Positions 47,101 to 50,690 of a stretch of DNA of 62,000 nucleotides are shown one piece after another; positions within the stretch are counted from its first letter, which is position 1; each line of letters opens with the position of its first letter. The stretch is from Gnetum montanum (Eukaryota; Streptophyta; Gnetopsida; Gnetales; Gnetaceae). The position numbers and the translations under genes are program-made. The DNA is taken from contig MNCI01034664.1 of assembly GCA_015680685.1 (NCBI GenBank), positions 1,195,948 through 1,257,947 of the forward strand, written 5' to 3'. The notes beneath the pieces were generated by a model. It was not told where the DNA came from. It did no database searches and saw nothing but the letters and a program-made list of their open reading frames with translations.

Positions 47101-47964
47101 ATGCTGACATATAATGAAATGATATTGGACTTAAACTTGTTTTTTGAAGTTCTTGTACCTTTGATGATAGGCATCGTGAGCATAACCTGATGTGAAAATT
47201 TTAAATTAGGCTACTTAAACAATGTAACTATTTATTATCAACTTTTAATTATTTAATATATAAAATAAAAAAACTATTCTTTTTAGAATGAGATTTTAGC
47301 ATTTACGAGAACATGATCTGTAATTATTTTTTGACATTTTGCTTAAAATATTAATACATTGATTATTTTAATTAATAAAATTATGTCAAAATTTGAAGTT
47401 ATCTAACGTGATTAGATCCCATTCACATTTAGTGGAGTAGCCTTCTTAGTTGGAGTCAAATTTGATGAAATTTTAATGTTTAATGTTTAAGAAATTATCC
47501 TAAATGCCTGAATTTTTATTAATATATGATTAAAATATTAATTTTCGTGAATGTAATCGTTACATGTGTATGTTTTAATAATTTTTGATAGGTTCTAAAC
47601 ATTGGATACCTAAGAAATTCAAAATCAATGTTTCTTGGCGGTTAAAATATGGAAAATATGAAGAATGAGGAACTTGTTAAAAATAAATTAGAAACCCTCT
47701 TTATCACCGTAAAGTAATTGACTTAATCAGGTGACTTAAACAAGTTAGAGAGCCACAGGTTGGAATTAATGAGAAAAAGTAACTAAGTTAGATATGCTTG
47801 ATGGTGCTTATCTCAATGTTCATGATGACTTTTATTGTTTAAATATGTTTAAGTTCTACATCACGTGTATGTTTTATTTTGACACATGTTTCTCTTCTAG
47901 TTTCAAGATTCAAATGAAGATACTTTAGCAGCAGTTGCTGGGATGTTCAACAGTAAAGCAAAAG
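1991..47964 (+). CDS. MON2: MON2 homolog, partial gene (13 exons, N-terminal third)
   Basis: Thirteen exons join to 1,171 bases (390 codons plus one base) without a stop: 1991-2176, 10699-10788, 24201-24274, 24358-24513, 24603-24729, 24863-24918, 40453-40507, 40630-40686, 40818-40919, 41138-41218, 41320-41372, 43667-43736 and 47901-47964. The joined protein follows plant MON2 (Arabidopsis At5g27970 type) in order, with landmarks such as TKLSVIGLSCLQKLI, LKTLQTILIIFQSRLHP, NTAAATFRQAVALIFD, LEDLTALAAGGS-like and VAGMFNSKAK. MON2 is a scaffold related to large ARF guanine-exchange factors but without a Sec7 domain. In yeast it works with Dop1 and the flippase Neo1 in Golgi/endosome trafficking. 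The family is about 1,600-1,700 residues long, so roughly a quarter is visible: the DCB region and the start of HUS. The start codon lies upstream and the rest downstream. Introns reach 15.5 kb and hold all the transposons listed here. Confidence 0.93.
2177..2849. other. Intron, nothing recognised
   Basis: Start of an 8.5 kb intron (2177-10698). I see no coding signal in this part. Confidence 0.6.
2850..4170 (-). pseudogene. Gypsy-type gag/protease remnant
   Basis: Reading the minus strand from about 4160 down to 2857 gives pieces of a Gypsy polyprotein. A zinc-binding segment at about 3834-3793 has the form CQYHQTTGHDTKKC, the CX3HX5HX4C pattern usual at the end of plant Gypsy gag. It is followed by NAQKDNIQAMFKQG, a typical downstream helix. 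Further on, near 3120-3060, comes a decayed aspartic-protease segment, VDIEYGAAANAIPF, where functional copies have a D(G/S)G core. After a frameshift comes a clean 66-residue stretch (3057-2857) with FASFNGTKDPVRYHIELDF. There are many stops and frameshifts, and no LTRs, reverse transcriptase or integrase were found. Confidence 0.7.
4171..10698. other. Long intron stretch without recognised genes
   Basis: About 6.5 kb of AT-rich intron. Segments of note are a GC-richer insert at about 4560-4780 bounded by T-rich runs (possibly a small retroelement fragment), A-rich low-complexity DNA at 9110-9240, and a T/C-rich stretch at 7590-8400. Small ORFs occur (for example 5692-5943, 8707-8967 and 9505-9726), but none resembles a family that I know and none has MON2 similarity. 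Confidence 0.55.
10699..10788 (+). CDS. MON2: MON2 exon B
   Basis: 30 codons in phase 0: HAEMNDESVQ followed by LKTLQTILIIFQSRLHPKDE. The acceptor is ttctgcag and the donor is GAG followed by gttttt, a weak donor apart from the GT. The segment matches plant MON2 almost residue for residue and joins in frame to exon A (8,522-base intron) and exon C (13,412-base intron). Confidence 0.93.
10789..11765. other. Intron, nothing recognised
   Basis: AT-rich intron between exon B and the Gypsy derivative. I find no family-like coding segment. Confidence 0.6.
11771..11993 (-). repeat. Truncated 3' LTR of the Gypsy derivative
   Basis: This segment aligns with 13892-14105: both begin TGTAACAACACT and share TGAGTCCAAAATTAGCTA, CCTAGAGCAGACCCAAGATG and ATGAAATCATATAAGTGACA. 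Similarity stops near 11990, where a 65-bp tandem repeat begins, so roughly 300 bp of this LTR are missing. Confidence 0.8.
11994..12166. repeat. 65-bp tandem repeat (about 2.6 copies)
   Basis: Units at 11994-12059 and 12060-12124 each begin GTAGTCATAAT and end CTTGAAGAT. A third partial unit runs to about 12166. The array sits where the left LTR breaks off and may have formed with the deletion. Confidence 0.7.
12480..13592 (-). pseudogene. Gypsy gag pseudogene
   Basis: The minus-strand translation in broken frames gives the core of a Retrotrans_gag protein in order. FLFETEEFLEMYECVTK and AAQYLDGIAKTQWL are near 13220-13100. WEQLKKALIENFHPGN, EFQHTRDLEEYIREYQ and DTKYRLFLNGLKP follow at 13060-12850, and KCYIYGGGHYAQEC is near 12525-12485. 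The last is a decayed zinc knuckle: the second Cys is Tyr and the spacing is one residue short. Several stops and frameshifts interrupt it. An N-terminal open segment of 76 codons (13592-13362) precedes the core and contains a coiled-coil-like stretch. Confidence 0.75.
13879..13890 (-). other. Primer-binding site
   Basis: The element strand reads TTGGTATCAAAG one base after the LTR end. This is the common plant tRNA-Met complement and it fixes the orientation of the Gypsy derivative as minus. Confidence 0.75.
13892..14412 (-). repeat. Intact 5' LTR of the Gypsy derivative (521 bp)
   Basis: Bounded by TG (plus strand 13892) and CA (14411-14412) with short inverted ends TGTA/TACA. The primer-binding site lies immediately inside and the ACTAT duplication immediately outside. 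Confidence 0.8.
14418..14904. other. Intron between Gypsy derivative and SINE
   Basis: Nothing recognised. Confidence 0.5.
14922..15062 (+). mobile_element. tRNA-derived SINE
   Basis: A polymerase III A box, TGGCCAGGTGG, lies at 14935-14945 and a B box, GGTTCAAAGCC, at 14979-14989. They start 44 bases apart, exactly as in a tRNA. About 70 bp of unrelated body follow. The flanks 14905-14921 (CAGATGCCTTTGATTTG) and 15063-15079 (CAGATGCCTTAAGTTTG) match at 14 of 17 bases, consistent with an aged target duplication. The 5' part does not pair into a tRNA acceptor stem, so a functional tRNA gene is unlikely. Confidence 0.65.
15080..16439. other. Intron, with one Tourist-like terminus
   Basis: Mostly unrecognised AT-rich DNA. 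At 16107-16125 a TTA trinucleotide is followed by GGGGGTGTTTGGTTAC, the typical terminus of PIF/Harbinger-related MITEs. I could not find the partner end downstream. ORFs at 15209-15451 and 15617-15883 resemble nothing I know. Confidence 0.45.
16440..17640 (-). pseudogene. L1-type LINE fragment (ORF1 end plus endonuclease)
   Basis: The minus strand reads the end of an ORF1 (17637-17434) and then a new ATG at 17427 opening MRIISWNCRR, the usual start of plant L1 ORF2. Next come the apurinic-like endonuclease motifs IIVGDFN (about 17176-17159), SRID and RASDHCPRLV (about 16900-16870), then PPFRLKRFWL. The linker segment SHVTWLREGDHNTKFFHGLE (about 16540-16480) leads into the reverse transcriptase, where the fragment stops. 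Stops and frameshifts are scattered throughout. It differs in sequence from the larger LINE that starts 170 bp further on, so it is a separate insertion. Confidence 0.75.
18060..19305 (-). pseudogene. LINE-2 coding extension: module A, coiled coil, module B
   Basis: About 410 codons continue beyond zf-RVT. Module A (about 19290-18840) reads NDAFFTNWHNDQTYFQG, ARCLGAQADGKVILPSTHGL, DLVDRYYVQSGNRSKLQG, CRVNLPRFFL and HHSRLILALWQG, with two in-frame stops. A Pro/Ser linker follows. Then comes a charged coiled-coil region (about 18640-18330) rich in Glu, Arg, Gln and Ala, with EAKWQEALAQAWAKLETQ. It ends with module B (about 18150-18060), FVDTELHRNTLDILHAL. The same order recurs in other LINEs of the window. 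The function is unknown. The spacing of conserved W, HF, LG and VNLPRFFL positions reminds me of the Pfam putative plant transposon domain (Transposase_32 type), which is a hypothesis only. Confidence 0.65.
19440..19729 (-). pseudogene. LINE-2 ORF2 zinc-binding end (zf-RVT)
   Basis: A 97-codon open stretch with IRKDTLPIHVLLRRRG, CPLCGTVPETVRHFTSGC and LLWVAWKTRNRTIFQQH. This is the zf-RVT motif (CX2C...HX4C) that normally lies near the C terminus of plant L1 ORF2. It ends in a proline run coded by the poly-G tract at 19442-19457. Confidence 0.8.
20250..21724 (-). pseudogene. LINE-2 ORF2 reverse transcriptase domain
   Basis: Segments in order: RVRWLQEGDRQTNFFFAVAK (about 21520), GGKALGPDSWSLEFFK (about 21220), LKLNITKAYDTISWEAL (about 20840), LRQGDTLSPLLFI (about 20660), EHYADDAMLLSH (YADD at 20535-20524) and LGLKINRAKSTAHF. 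This is an L1-clade RVT_1 domain. The YADD box is intact, but in motif A the first aspartate of the usual KLDIxKAYD is asparagine (KLNITKAYD), a loss of a catalytic residue. LINE-5 at 51.7-52.2 kb has the reverse pattern. The thumb follows down to about 19750. Confidence 0.8.
21780..22524 (-). pseudogene. LINE-2 ORF2 endonuclease domain
   Basis: The domain starts at the ATG at 22524 with MKIFSRNCRGKGTPYKRNTL. Motifs LQETKL, LVDSSQWTMTVHI, NFYGTQTWEQR, WLIVGDFNQRLHLW, CQFTWRNRR, RILSRIDQV and ASDHRSLVCSL follow in order across several frames. These are the catalytic blocks of the L1 apurinic-like endonuclease that nicks target DNA; the GDFN and SDH residues are present. At least three frameshifts break it. 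Confidence 0.8.
22545..23735 (-). pseudogene. LINE-2 ORF1 (DUF4283-like, CCHC)
   Basis: An open stretch of 166 codons from 23735 to 23235 contains SLIGHFMSRGARPRMELIHK, FIFPSQQARDTML and LWFYGARGLALTPWLP. This is the DUF4283-type RNA-binding domain of plant L1 ORF1. After a TAG it continues with GFFGKFITFDRVTQSMARMG and reaches a zinc knuckle at 22979-22938 of form CX2CX4HX4C, interrupted by a TGA between the first two cysteines. A proline-rich tail follows, coded by the C-rich strand of the poly-G tract (22764-22800). ORF1 proteins of this type bind the element RNA. The copy is non-functional as it stands. Confidence 0.75.
24201..24274 (+). CDS. MON2: MON2 exon C
   Basis: 24 codons plus two bases: ENMTIALGICLRLLENSRCA then DSVH. 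Acceptor ttatgcag, donor gtataa, end phase 2; the split codon completes as Asn with the next exon. It begins about 300 bp after the LINE-2 target duplication. Confidence 0.93.
24358..24513 (+). CDS. MON2: MON2 exon D
   Basis: TAAATFRQAVALIFDHILSS followed by a serine-rich, less conserved tail (KIGSSRNVSRTTSVSDD). Acceptor tgtgtag, donor gtaagt, entry and exit phase 2. The conserved half is a DCB helix; the serine-rich stretch is a variable loop in plant MON2. Confidence 0.93.
24603..24729 (+). CDS. MON2: MON2 exon E
   Basis: 42 codons after the split Ile codon, ending AGKLGLQLFEDLTALAAGGS, a strongly conserved MON2 block. Acceptor cttcag, donor gtatgt, exit phase 0. Confidence 0.93.
24863..24918 (+). 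CDS. MON2: MON2 exon F
   Basis: ATWLRVAAIQKIFALDIL plus two bases of a Glu codon. Acceptor aacag, donor gtgagt. The codon is completed across a 15,534-base intron by exon G. Confidence 0.92.
24919..25484. other. Start of the 15.5 kb MON2 intron
   Basis: Nothing recognised before the MITE. Confidence 0.5.
25488..25727. mobile_element. Tourist-like MITE (240 bp) with TTA duplication
   Basis: The element is bounded by TTA at 25485-25487 and 25728-25730. The left end reads GGGCATGCTTGCTTATGTGA. The right end, reverse-complemented, reads GGGAGTGTTTGGTTACACAA. Over the first 15 bases they agree at GGG..TG.TTG.TTA. A 3-bp TTA target, a short body and a GGGNGTGTTTGGTTA terminus are the hallmarks of PIF/Harbinger-derived MITEs. 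No coding capacity. Confidence 0.7.
25870..26333 (+). mobile_element. RTE-clade LINE 3' end
   Basis: The plus strand reads FYRIIIRPAILYGAES, then VAEIRMLRWMLNIIRRDKL, DIRGRLGVAAISDKL and CFIWFGHVQRRLNNEVIKK. This is the C-terminal signature of RTE-clade (BovB-like) reverse transcriptases. The tail ends in the short tandem (GAT)n at about 26314-26330 instead of poly(A), as is usual for RTE elements. It is 5'-truncated and has several stops. A 168-codon ORF on the opposite strand here is a shadow. Confidence 0.8.
26334..28132. other. Intron, possible decayed LTR at 27.58-28.02 kb
   Basis: No family-like protein. Features seen are a C-rich patch at 26623-26665, an A-rich run at 27530-27551 and a TATA-like CTATATAAGGAG at about 27870 followed by leader-like sequence with ATTAATAGAG near 27960. 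The last could be the promoter side of a solo LTR, but I found no paired ends. Confidence 0.4.
28370..29750 (-). pseudogene. LINE-3 coding extension (module A, coiled coil, tail)
   Basis: Module A at 29745-29310 reads MGGSFFSQWRGGTTTLCGAY, ILTEMAIVQYL, LPSRQGLQDVQGFFSRPV and KLQGVHFA. After a frameshift it continues with GHHSSLILALWRA. A Glu/Lys/Gln-rich coiled-coil region follows (about 29110-28740), with EWHQKELQDVPFKSKMEDQL. The C-terminal open stretch of 107 codons (28693-28370) may correspond to module B, but that match is weak. The order is the same as in LINE-2. Confidence 0.6.
29990..30303 (-). pseudogene. LINE-3 zf-RVT segment
   Basis: Open in one frame with LLENIKCFLCLIIQGALPVQ, ALLRERSLCINNTCPL and ETTQHCVFLYLFNKVVWAAQ. 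This matches the zf-RVT region of the other LINEs, but the second Cys of the zinc site is Ser (CPLS) and the HX4C half is lost. Confidence 0.65.
30600..31345. repeat. 358-bp tandem array derived from LINE module A
   Basis: The motif CATTA(A/G)GCAC recurs at 30601, 30960 and 31317, giving periods of 359 and 357 bp. Neighbouring sequence repeats along the unit (for example TGTCATAGTGCTAGGATAAG and AAGAAGTATCATGG). On the minus strand each unit codes for module A residues. Unit 1 has VKLIECFSMQTGSSSKLHNA, HFVFMLCM, HLP, YFLTMLQQRHHGRHAKLILA. Unit 2 has LIEHFFVQLGSSSKLQSA and, shifted, VNLP, YFLVTLQQQRHGRHSRLILA. A LINE domain has therefore been amplified in tandem, and two full units plus a part remain. 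Confidence 0.75.
31346..32235. other. Intron, one more module A edge, otherwise unrecognised
   Basis: The minus-strand ORF 31445-31221 enters the array from this side. The remainder is AT-rich and unassigned. Confidence 0.45.
32236..32700 (-). pseudogene. Copia RNase H / C-terminal remnant
   Basis: The minus strand reads DNQSAIHITKNLTIA (RNase H core), then IRYMGRKFHLIHKLIHHKLI, HIRTTE and, after a stop, VAKILTKPIGRMKCKQLRDQ. This is the conserved C-terminal end of Copia polyproteins (usual form HIRTxEQVADILTKPL). One segment is locally duplicated (IHHKLIELH / IHHKVIEPQ). No LTR or other domain could be assigned with confidence. Confidence 0.72.
32701..33179. other. Intron, nothing recognised
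   Basis: No convincing coding segment. Confidence 0.5.
33183..33460 (+). pseudogene. LINE-4 zf-RVT segment
   Basis: MNLRRRDLDIDATCLLCGNA then LETILHFALQCVYMCATWHV, with an intact CX2C...HX4C zinc pattern, followed after a frameshift by WKIRNHIVFQQCRLP. Strongly similar to the LINE-2 segment at 19729-19440. Confidence 0.78.
33470..35355 (+). pseudogene. LINE-4 coding extension: module A, coiled coil, module B
   Basis: Module A (33476-33890): NSAFYTNWWDDCTFFRGIDI, ILTELVIARCLGAQEEGKII, LPTTQGLQDVDMFF, then past stops IHFAFLKCMKLGIRVNL, CRFFLVVLQQQRRGCHSRLI, LAFWQGA. The coiled coil (34090-34440) includes LRRVAAEAAATGRAEERHDW and EAKWDEALTHA. Module B lies after the gap (about 35220-35350): EEQNRWEAAMQAIQQAASF and VDSELHHNMLDILHALKCLH. 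The better preserved reading frame here supports the view that the extension was once a continuous protein. Confidence 0.68.
34552..35149. other. Assembly gap (598 N) between poly-G runs
   Basis: N run flanked by G tracts on both sides. ORFs predicted across it are artefacts. By alignment with LINE-2, which has only GGGGGG at the same spot, the true missing sequence may be little more than a G homopolymer. Confidence 0.95.
35633..35657 (+). repeat. (TC)n microsatellite at LINE-4 tail
   Basis: About 12 TC units directly before the terminal AAAAA. LINE-2 has only TCTC at the same point. Confidence 0.9.
35663..36541 (+). other. Region 5' of Copia-1, probably including its LTR
   Basis: The right end (CA at 36540-36541) lies two bases before a primer-binding site, so part of this must be the Copia-1 5' LTR. 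The LTR start is not clear. A degenerate internal duplication (around 36005-36050 and 36092-36140, ATG(C/T)CATGT(G/A)GA) complicates it. ORFs 35852-36145 (plus) and 36051-35770 (minus) overlap and resemble nothing I know. Confidence 0.45.
36544..36555 (+). other. Copia-1 primer-binding site
   Basis: TGGTATCAAAGC, the standard tRNA-Met complement of plant Copia elements, 17 bases before the gag start. Confidence 0.75.
36572..37491 (+). pseudogene. Copia-1 gag with zinc knuckle
   Basis: The open stretch 36572-36946 (124 codons) starts MTIDLSNMFQNHGSVSLQVL and has FNGENYEYWVIKMHTFL, the UBN2/DUF4219 signature of plant Copia gag. After one stop it continues 36971-37159 with ENIHQFISQFQQVRNGLEAC. 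A glycine/arginine-rich part follows, then the zinc knuckle CDFCGTNTHKILEC (37378-37419, intact CX2CX4HX4C). Gag packages the element RNA into virus-like particles. Confidence 0.82.
37540..37755 (+). pseudogene. Copia-1 protease
   Basis: 72 codons with SWYVDSGCSNHMIGNKK, the retropepsin active-site signature of Copia (DSGCSNHM), then TIGNGKKLTITRIGSLAF. After a TAG the pre-integrase begins with YYVQDLSKNLLSVGQLC. Confidence 0.82.
37896..38505 (+). pseudogene. Copia-1 reverse transcriptase (RVT_2)
   Basis: WIEAMEKVINQINKNNTWSL, LVFKIKRNQHGQVEKFKSCL, then FEESFSPIS, LAIAAQAGHAIYQLDVAFAF and FLCLYVDDLIYF. The YVDD box at 38479-38490 and the motif A Asp (LDVAFAF) are intact. A frameshift near 38310 and several stops break the frame. 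Confidence 0.82.
38559..38975 (+). pseudogene. Copia-1 connection domain
   Basis: 138 codons: MSNLGKISYFLGFQVMQRSK, CQMKFAQSLIEKFGMSNCNV, LYHSLVGSLMYLSNTHLDI. These are typical Copia blocks between reverse transcriptase and RNase H. The sequence loses similarity near HKTKIET and ends. Confidence 0.8.
38952..39073. repeat. 61-bp tandem duplication
   Basis: Copies at 38952-39012 and 39013-39073 differ at a few bases; both run from TTTACAGAATATTTTTG to AGTTGTGAGTAGGG. It marks the truncated end of Copia-1. Confidence 0.85.
39074..40452. other. Intron end, with dispersed repeat at 40003-40140
   Basis: Mostly unassigned. The segment 40003-40140 resembles 48377-48520 (AAAACC..., CTCTCT(A/T)CATGT(G/A)TGATGT, TTTATTGCA(T/C)T, TTG(T/C)GTCTCTTG). 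It may be the leader side of a dispersed LTR. The region ends in the acceptor of exon G. Confidence 0.5.
40453..40507 (+). CDS. MON2: MON2 exon G
   Basis: Completes the split Glu codon, then FVISNYVSLFKSRMPYEQ. Acceptor ttcaccag, donor gtttgt, exit phase 0. In plant MON2 this follows directly on LDILE of exon F, which proves that the 15.5 kb between is intron. Confidence 0.92.
40630..40686 (+). CDS. MON2: MON2 exon H
   Basis: VLRHQVCSLLMTSLRATGE, 19 codons in phase 0. Acceptor aaattag, donor gttagt. Confidence 0.92.
40818..40919 (+). CDS. MON2: MON2 exon I
   Basis: LEGEAGEPAFRRLVLRSVSH then LVRLYSSSLGTECE, 34 codons in phase 0. Acceptor ggactag, donor gtaacg (weak after position +4). Confidence 0.92.
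41138..41218 (+). CDS. MON2: MON2 exon J
   Basis: VFLNMLIKITNLDLLLWYRI then MALEVLR, 27 codons in phase 0. Acceptor tttgcag, donor gtagac. Confidence 0.92.
41320..41372 (+). CDS. MON2: MON2 exon K (start of HUS box)
   Basis: SFCVEARVLRMFFQTFD plus two bases of a Ser codon. Acceptor cttgcag, donor gtaaga. It ends within the HUS-box equivalent: Arabidopsis MON2 has NFDM where this protein has TFDS, so the first Asn is Thr. Confidence 0.91.
41791..42360 (-). mobile_element. 5'-truncated LINE 3' fragment
   Basis: A T run at 41791-41803 is the poly(A) of a minus-strand element. Minus-strand ORFs (42369-42064 and 42173-41832) overlap in different frames. One frame contains Cys-rich KCPKCYGIFVPTC, but I cannot place it in a known domain. 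The 3' end resembles the other LINE tails (tttttcaaaaaa). No target duplication was found. Confidence 0.55.
42361..43666. other. Intron, nothing recognised except a T run
   Basis: A T run at 42702-42716 could be the tail of another minus-strand fragment. No coding signal. Confidence 0.5.
43667..43736 (+). CDS. MON2: MON2 exon L
   Basis: Completes Ser, then QPGNTNIVAGMTRALAQVVI and NLQ. Acceptor atttcag, donor gtatat, exit phase 0. Corresponds to the NTNVVESMVKALARVV block of Arabidopsis MON2. Confidence 0.9.
44450..44800 (-). pseudogene. Fragment of LINE coiled-coil extension
   Basis: The minus strand reads AEEEIHKNLEAKFTTKLCQ, VAIEIKARMRTEEEANWAPK and MAKRDQERLVRRKRIYRK. It is charged and helical like the coiled-coil parts of the LINE extensions. 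No flanking module A or tail was recognised. Confidence 0.5.
45130..45265 (+). mobile_element. LINE 3' tail stub, plus strand
   Basis: Contains a short GC hairpin-like stretch (GACCGCTTTCGCGGT, 45161-45175) and CATTCCCTAGCTTTGTACAA, and ends in an A-rich tail with interruptions (45246-45272). It looks like the end of a short retroelement, with no coding part. Confidence 0.4.
45330..46080 (-). pseudogene. RTE-clade LINE fragment (endonuclease and RT pieces)
   Basis: The minus strand reads SIKIVFKKEIINILSIYASQ then VGLSKKTF (RTE endonuclease, usual ending SAYAPQVGL). It skips the catalytic centre and continues with KKALMRIKNGKAKAPYSIPI (RT start, usual KALKRMKxGKAxGPDxIP). It then has KKKHYNTYL, KQRRHSKLWQQLKN and, after stops, HEVIK (usual YKNKGDIQ...YRGIKLMSHTMK). 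Short internal deletions and many stops. Same clade as the tail at 25.9-26.3 kb, opposite strand. Confidence 0.7.
46343..46721. repeat. Direct repeat of about 96 bp, 283 bp apart
   Basis: Copies at 46343-46438 and 46626-46721 share GAAACTAGCCCTTGAGAATC and CCATGGATGGAGAA, at roughly 85% identity by eye. The origin is unknown; it may be the ends of a small decayed element or a local duplication. Confidence 0.7.
46722..47900. other. Intron; unassigned 121-codon ORF at 46705-47070
   Basis: The ORF is Lys/Phe-rich because it crosses A- and T-runs, and it matches nothing I know; I regard it as chance. The rest is AT-rich up to the acceptor of exon M. Confidence 0.45.
47901..47964 (+). CDS. MON2: MON2 exon M (last in window)
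   Basis: FQDSNEDTLAAVAGMFNSKA then K plus one base of Gly. Acceptor cttctag, donor gtagaa, exit phase 1. It continues the Arabidopsis order (FQETSEESLAAVAGMFSSKA). The next expected peptide (IEW.LDND) was not found before 62000, so the following intron is at least 14 kb. Confidence 0.92.
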
Positions 47965-48655
47965 GTAGAATTAAAGTTCTGTTAACCTGCTTAGACATTT
48001 TGTTTAAAGTTGGAGATGCTTTTTAAAATAATTCAGTATAAATATGCTGCTTGAATATCTGATTTCCATCACATCGTTTTTTCTCAAAATTTTGATTTTT
48101 CCAATTAATTTGATATTTTTCAGTTTATCAATTTTTATAGACTTTTGATATTCTCAGCAGTTCGTTTAAATAACAAACATTGTTAGGAAGTGTGCCTATG
48201 TATAAGAAGAATTGATACATAAAAATTGTGCTAGTAGTAGAGGACTGAAACATATGGATGACATAGTGGGAATCTCTGATGAAATACCTGTTGACCTAGA
48301 TAAAGTGCATCACTAAATTTGATGGTTTTAGTGACTGTATTCTGTGTTGCTCTTGCCAAGAAAACCCTTGCACTAAAACACCAAAACTGTAACCCTAAAA
48401 TATTCTATAAAGAAGTACTTTCTCTCTTCATGTATGATGTACTACATGAATAAGGTGAATGCATTTCTTTTGAGTTGTTTCTATTGCACTTTACACATAC
48501 TTGGTTGTGTCTCTTGCATTGTTGTGATAGTGAAGTAAAATCTATTGTTAGTCATTGATATTTGGTTAGGCTAATCATTATCCTTAACTATCAGAGTTGA
48601 TTGATATAATTTACTAATCAAATAGCTAAAATTATAATGTTGAAGTCTATTTAAA
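47965..48655. other. Intron; dispersed repeat at 48377-48520
   Basis: Contains the second copy of the repeat seen at 40003-40140. A TATA-like TATTTAAAGG lies at about 48648, just before LINE-5. Together these may be pieces of the 5' LTR of Copia-2 split by LINE-5. Confidence 0.4.
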
Positions 48656-48929
48656 GGAGAGGAAGAGAGGGGGATCAAGATTTTGAAATGGCTGGGGAGG
48701 GAGCAAGAGCGGTAATGGGATTAGGCATAGGCATTGGGGTTGGGGTTGGGACGGAGACGACAATGGGAGGAGGTATGGGCAGTGGTAGAGTTGGGCAAGT
48801 GGGAGTAGGATGCGCAGGTACCTCGATTTGGAGTTTTGGGAGTGGTTCGGCCGCAGTGGCTTCTGGGGCCTTAGGTTGGAGGTTGGGCACGGGAGGCATT
48901 GATGCTTGTACCAGGTAGGAGGGAAGTAT

Positions 48930-49751
48930 GTAGTTGATGGTGAGCAAGCTCTCAGCGGAAGGGGTGAGAATGATGGAGCTAAGCCTCATCGGGAAGTTTG
49001 TCTCTAGTGGAGTGAGGCCTAGGCTAGACTTGATAAAGAAGTGGGCGTAGACCCAATGGGGCCTAGTGGATGTTAGGCTTTGTTGTTTGTCAAAAGATCT
49101 GTTGCTTTTTATCTTTGGTTCCATAGAAGATTGGGATTGTGTTCTGGTTAAGGGTTTGTGGTTCTATGGGGCTCGTGGGCTTGGTTGACACCATGGTGGC
49201 TAGGTGCTCACAGAAATGAAGATTTGTTTCCCAGGGCGCTAGTGTGGATTCAGGCTACAAGCATCCAATGGGAAATGTGGACCTCGGACTTCCTAGAAAC
49301 CCTAGTGGGTTTCTTTGGGGATTTTATCATGCTAGATTGAGTTACTTGCTCAATGGAGCGAATGGGGTTTGCGTGCTTTTGTGTTTGGAGGCCATTATCG
49401 TCAAAAGATTTAGTGAATGAAGTTACCTTGGATCTTCCCTTTGGTGAGGAAACAATCCAAATCAAGTACGAGAACATTGGAGAACCTAGTCCCACGCTGC
49501 CTAAGAGGGAGGGATGCTTCGTTTGTGGAAAGAAAGGGTTGCTAGCTATTGACTGCAGAGTTTGGGCCAAAGCTAAGCTGCAAGGAAAACAACCACCAAT
49601 GTAGCAAGAACATGTTGGTTGGTTTAAGATTACAAATGGGTGTGTTGTGCTTGAGACCATGGAGGCACAGAAGGAGGGGATGGTGGAGGGAGCTTCTACC
49701 ACGCAGACACCTTGTTCACCGAACGTAAAGATTGTGGCTGATCTGGAATCG
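48930..49751 (+). pseudogene. LINE-5 ORF1 (DUF4283-like, zinc knuckle)
   Basis: Segments FVVLWGSWAWLTPWW, HRNEDLFPRALVWIQATSI, FLETLVGFFGDFIMLD, ERMGFACFCVWRPLSSKDLV and FGEETIQIKYENIGE correspond to the ORF1 of LINE-2. The zinc knuckle CFVCGKKGLLAIDC keeps three cysteines, but its histidine is leucine. Gly-rich reading of the leader at 48688-48918 is probably not translated. Confidence 0.72.
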
Positions 49752-50011
49752 TAGAGTGGTGAGCTTCCATTGTTAGGGAGATGGGTTTTAGTTGCTTATG
49801 GCTTCTCTTGCCCCAAGATGCAAGACATCATGGAGCCCCAACAAGAATATGCTAAATCATTGACGAGCATGACAATGGTTTCTCCCATAGGGGAAAAAGC
49901 TAGATATCTAGGTGCATTGACAATGCGAAAGAAATTGACATAGTTTGACATCAATTTGGGATTATAGAAGACCTTGAAGGAGGTCTACCATAGACGGTCG
50001 CTTGGTCATTC

Positions 50012-50690
50012 ATGAAGATACTCTCATGGAATTGTAGTGGGTAGGGTACTCCCTACAAACGAAATACCCTGAAAATGATTGTATGGTATGAAAGATGTGA
50101 CATGGTGTGCTTGTAGGAAACGAAGTTGCAAGCATCTGAATCAAGATTGTTAAGGTGGGATGGCTAGCACTTGTAGATGGTTCTGTGCAAGGGCCAGGTT
50201 AGGGGGCTGGTCATTCTGTCTCAATTTCAGATTATGTTGGTCGATGAATCCCAATGGAGTCAGACGGTCCATGTGATTCAAGAGAACATTTGGCTGACAA
50301 ATGTTTATGGCACTCAAAATTGGGAGGTGCAAATGCAAGAATTGAGGTGGGTAGCGCAAGTGGTCCTTGCTAAGGAAAGGTGGATCCTGGTCGATGATTT
50401 TAATCAAGGATTGTACCCATGGGAGAAAATGGGAGGGGAAAGAGCAGAGCCATTGGGAGGGCTGGAATGCATTGCGTTCATGAGAGACCATGATTTAGTG
50501 GACATGGACATTGAGGGCTGTAAATTCACATGGAGTAACAAGAGAAGGGGAAACAATTGGGTCCAGTCACGGATTGACTATGTGTGGATTAGTATGGGGA
50601 TGTTGTTGGAGTTTGATATTTAGGTAGTGGGAAAGGAATGGCAAGCATCAGATCACTGATCAATTCTTTGTCGGCTTTGCAGTAGCTAGG
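50012..50690 (+). pseudogene. LINE-5 ORF2 endonuclease domain
   Basis: The ATG at 50012 opens MKILSWNCSG. Then ETKLQASESRL, GLVILSQFQIMLVDESQWSQ, WLTNVYGTQNWEVQMQELRW, WILVDDFNQGLYPWEK, CKFTWSNKRRGNNWVQSRID and QASDH. 149 codons are open (50177-50623). The usual GDFN has become DDFN. Confidence 0.8.
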
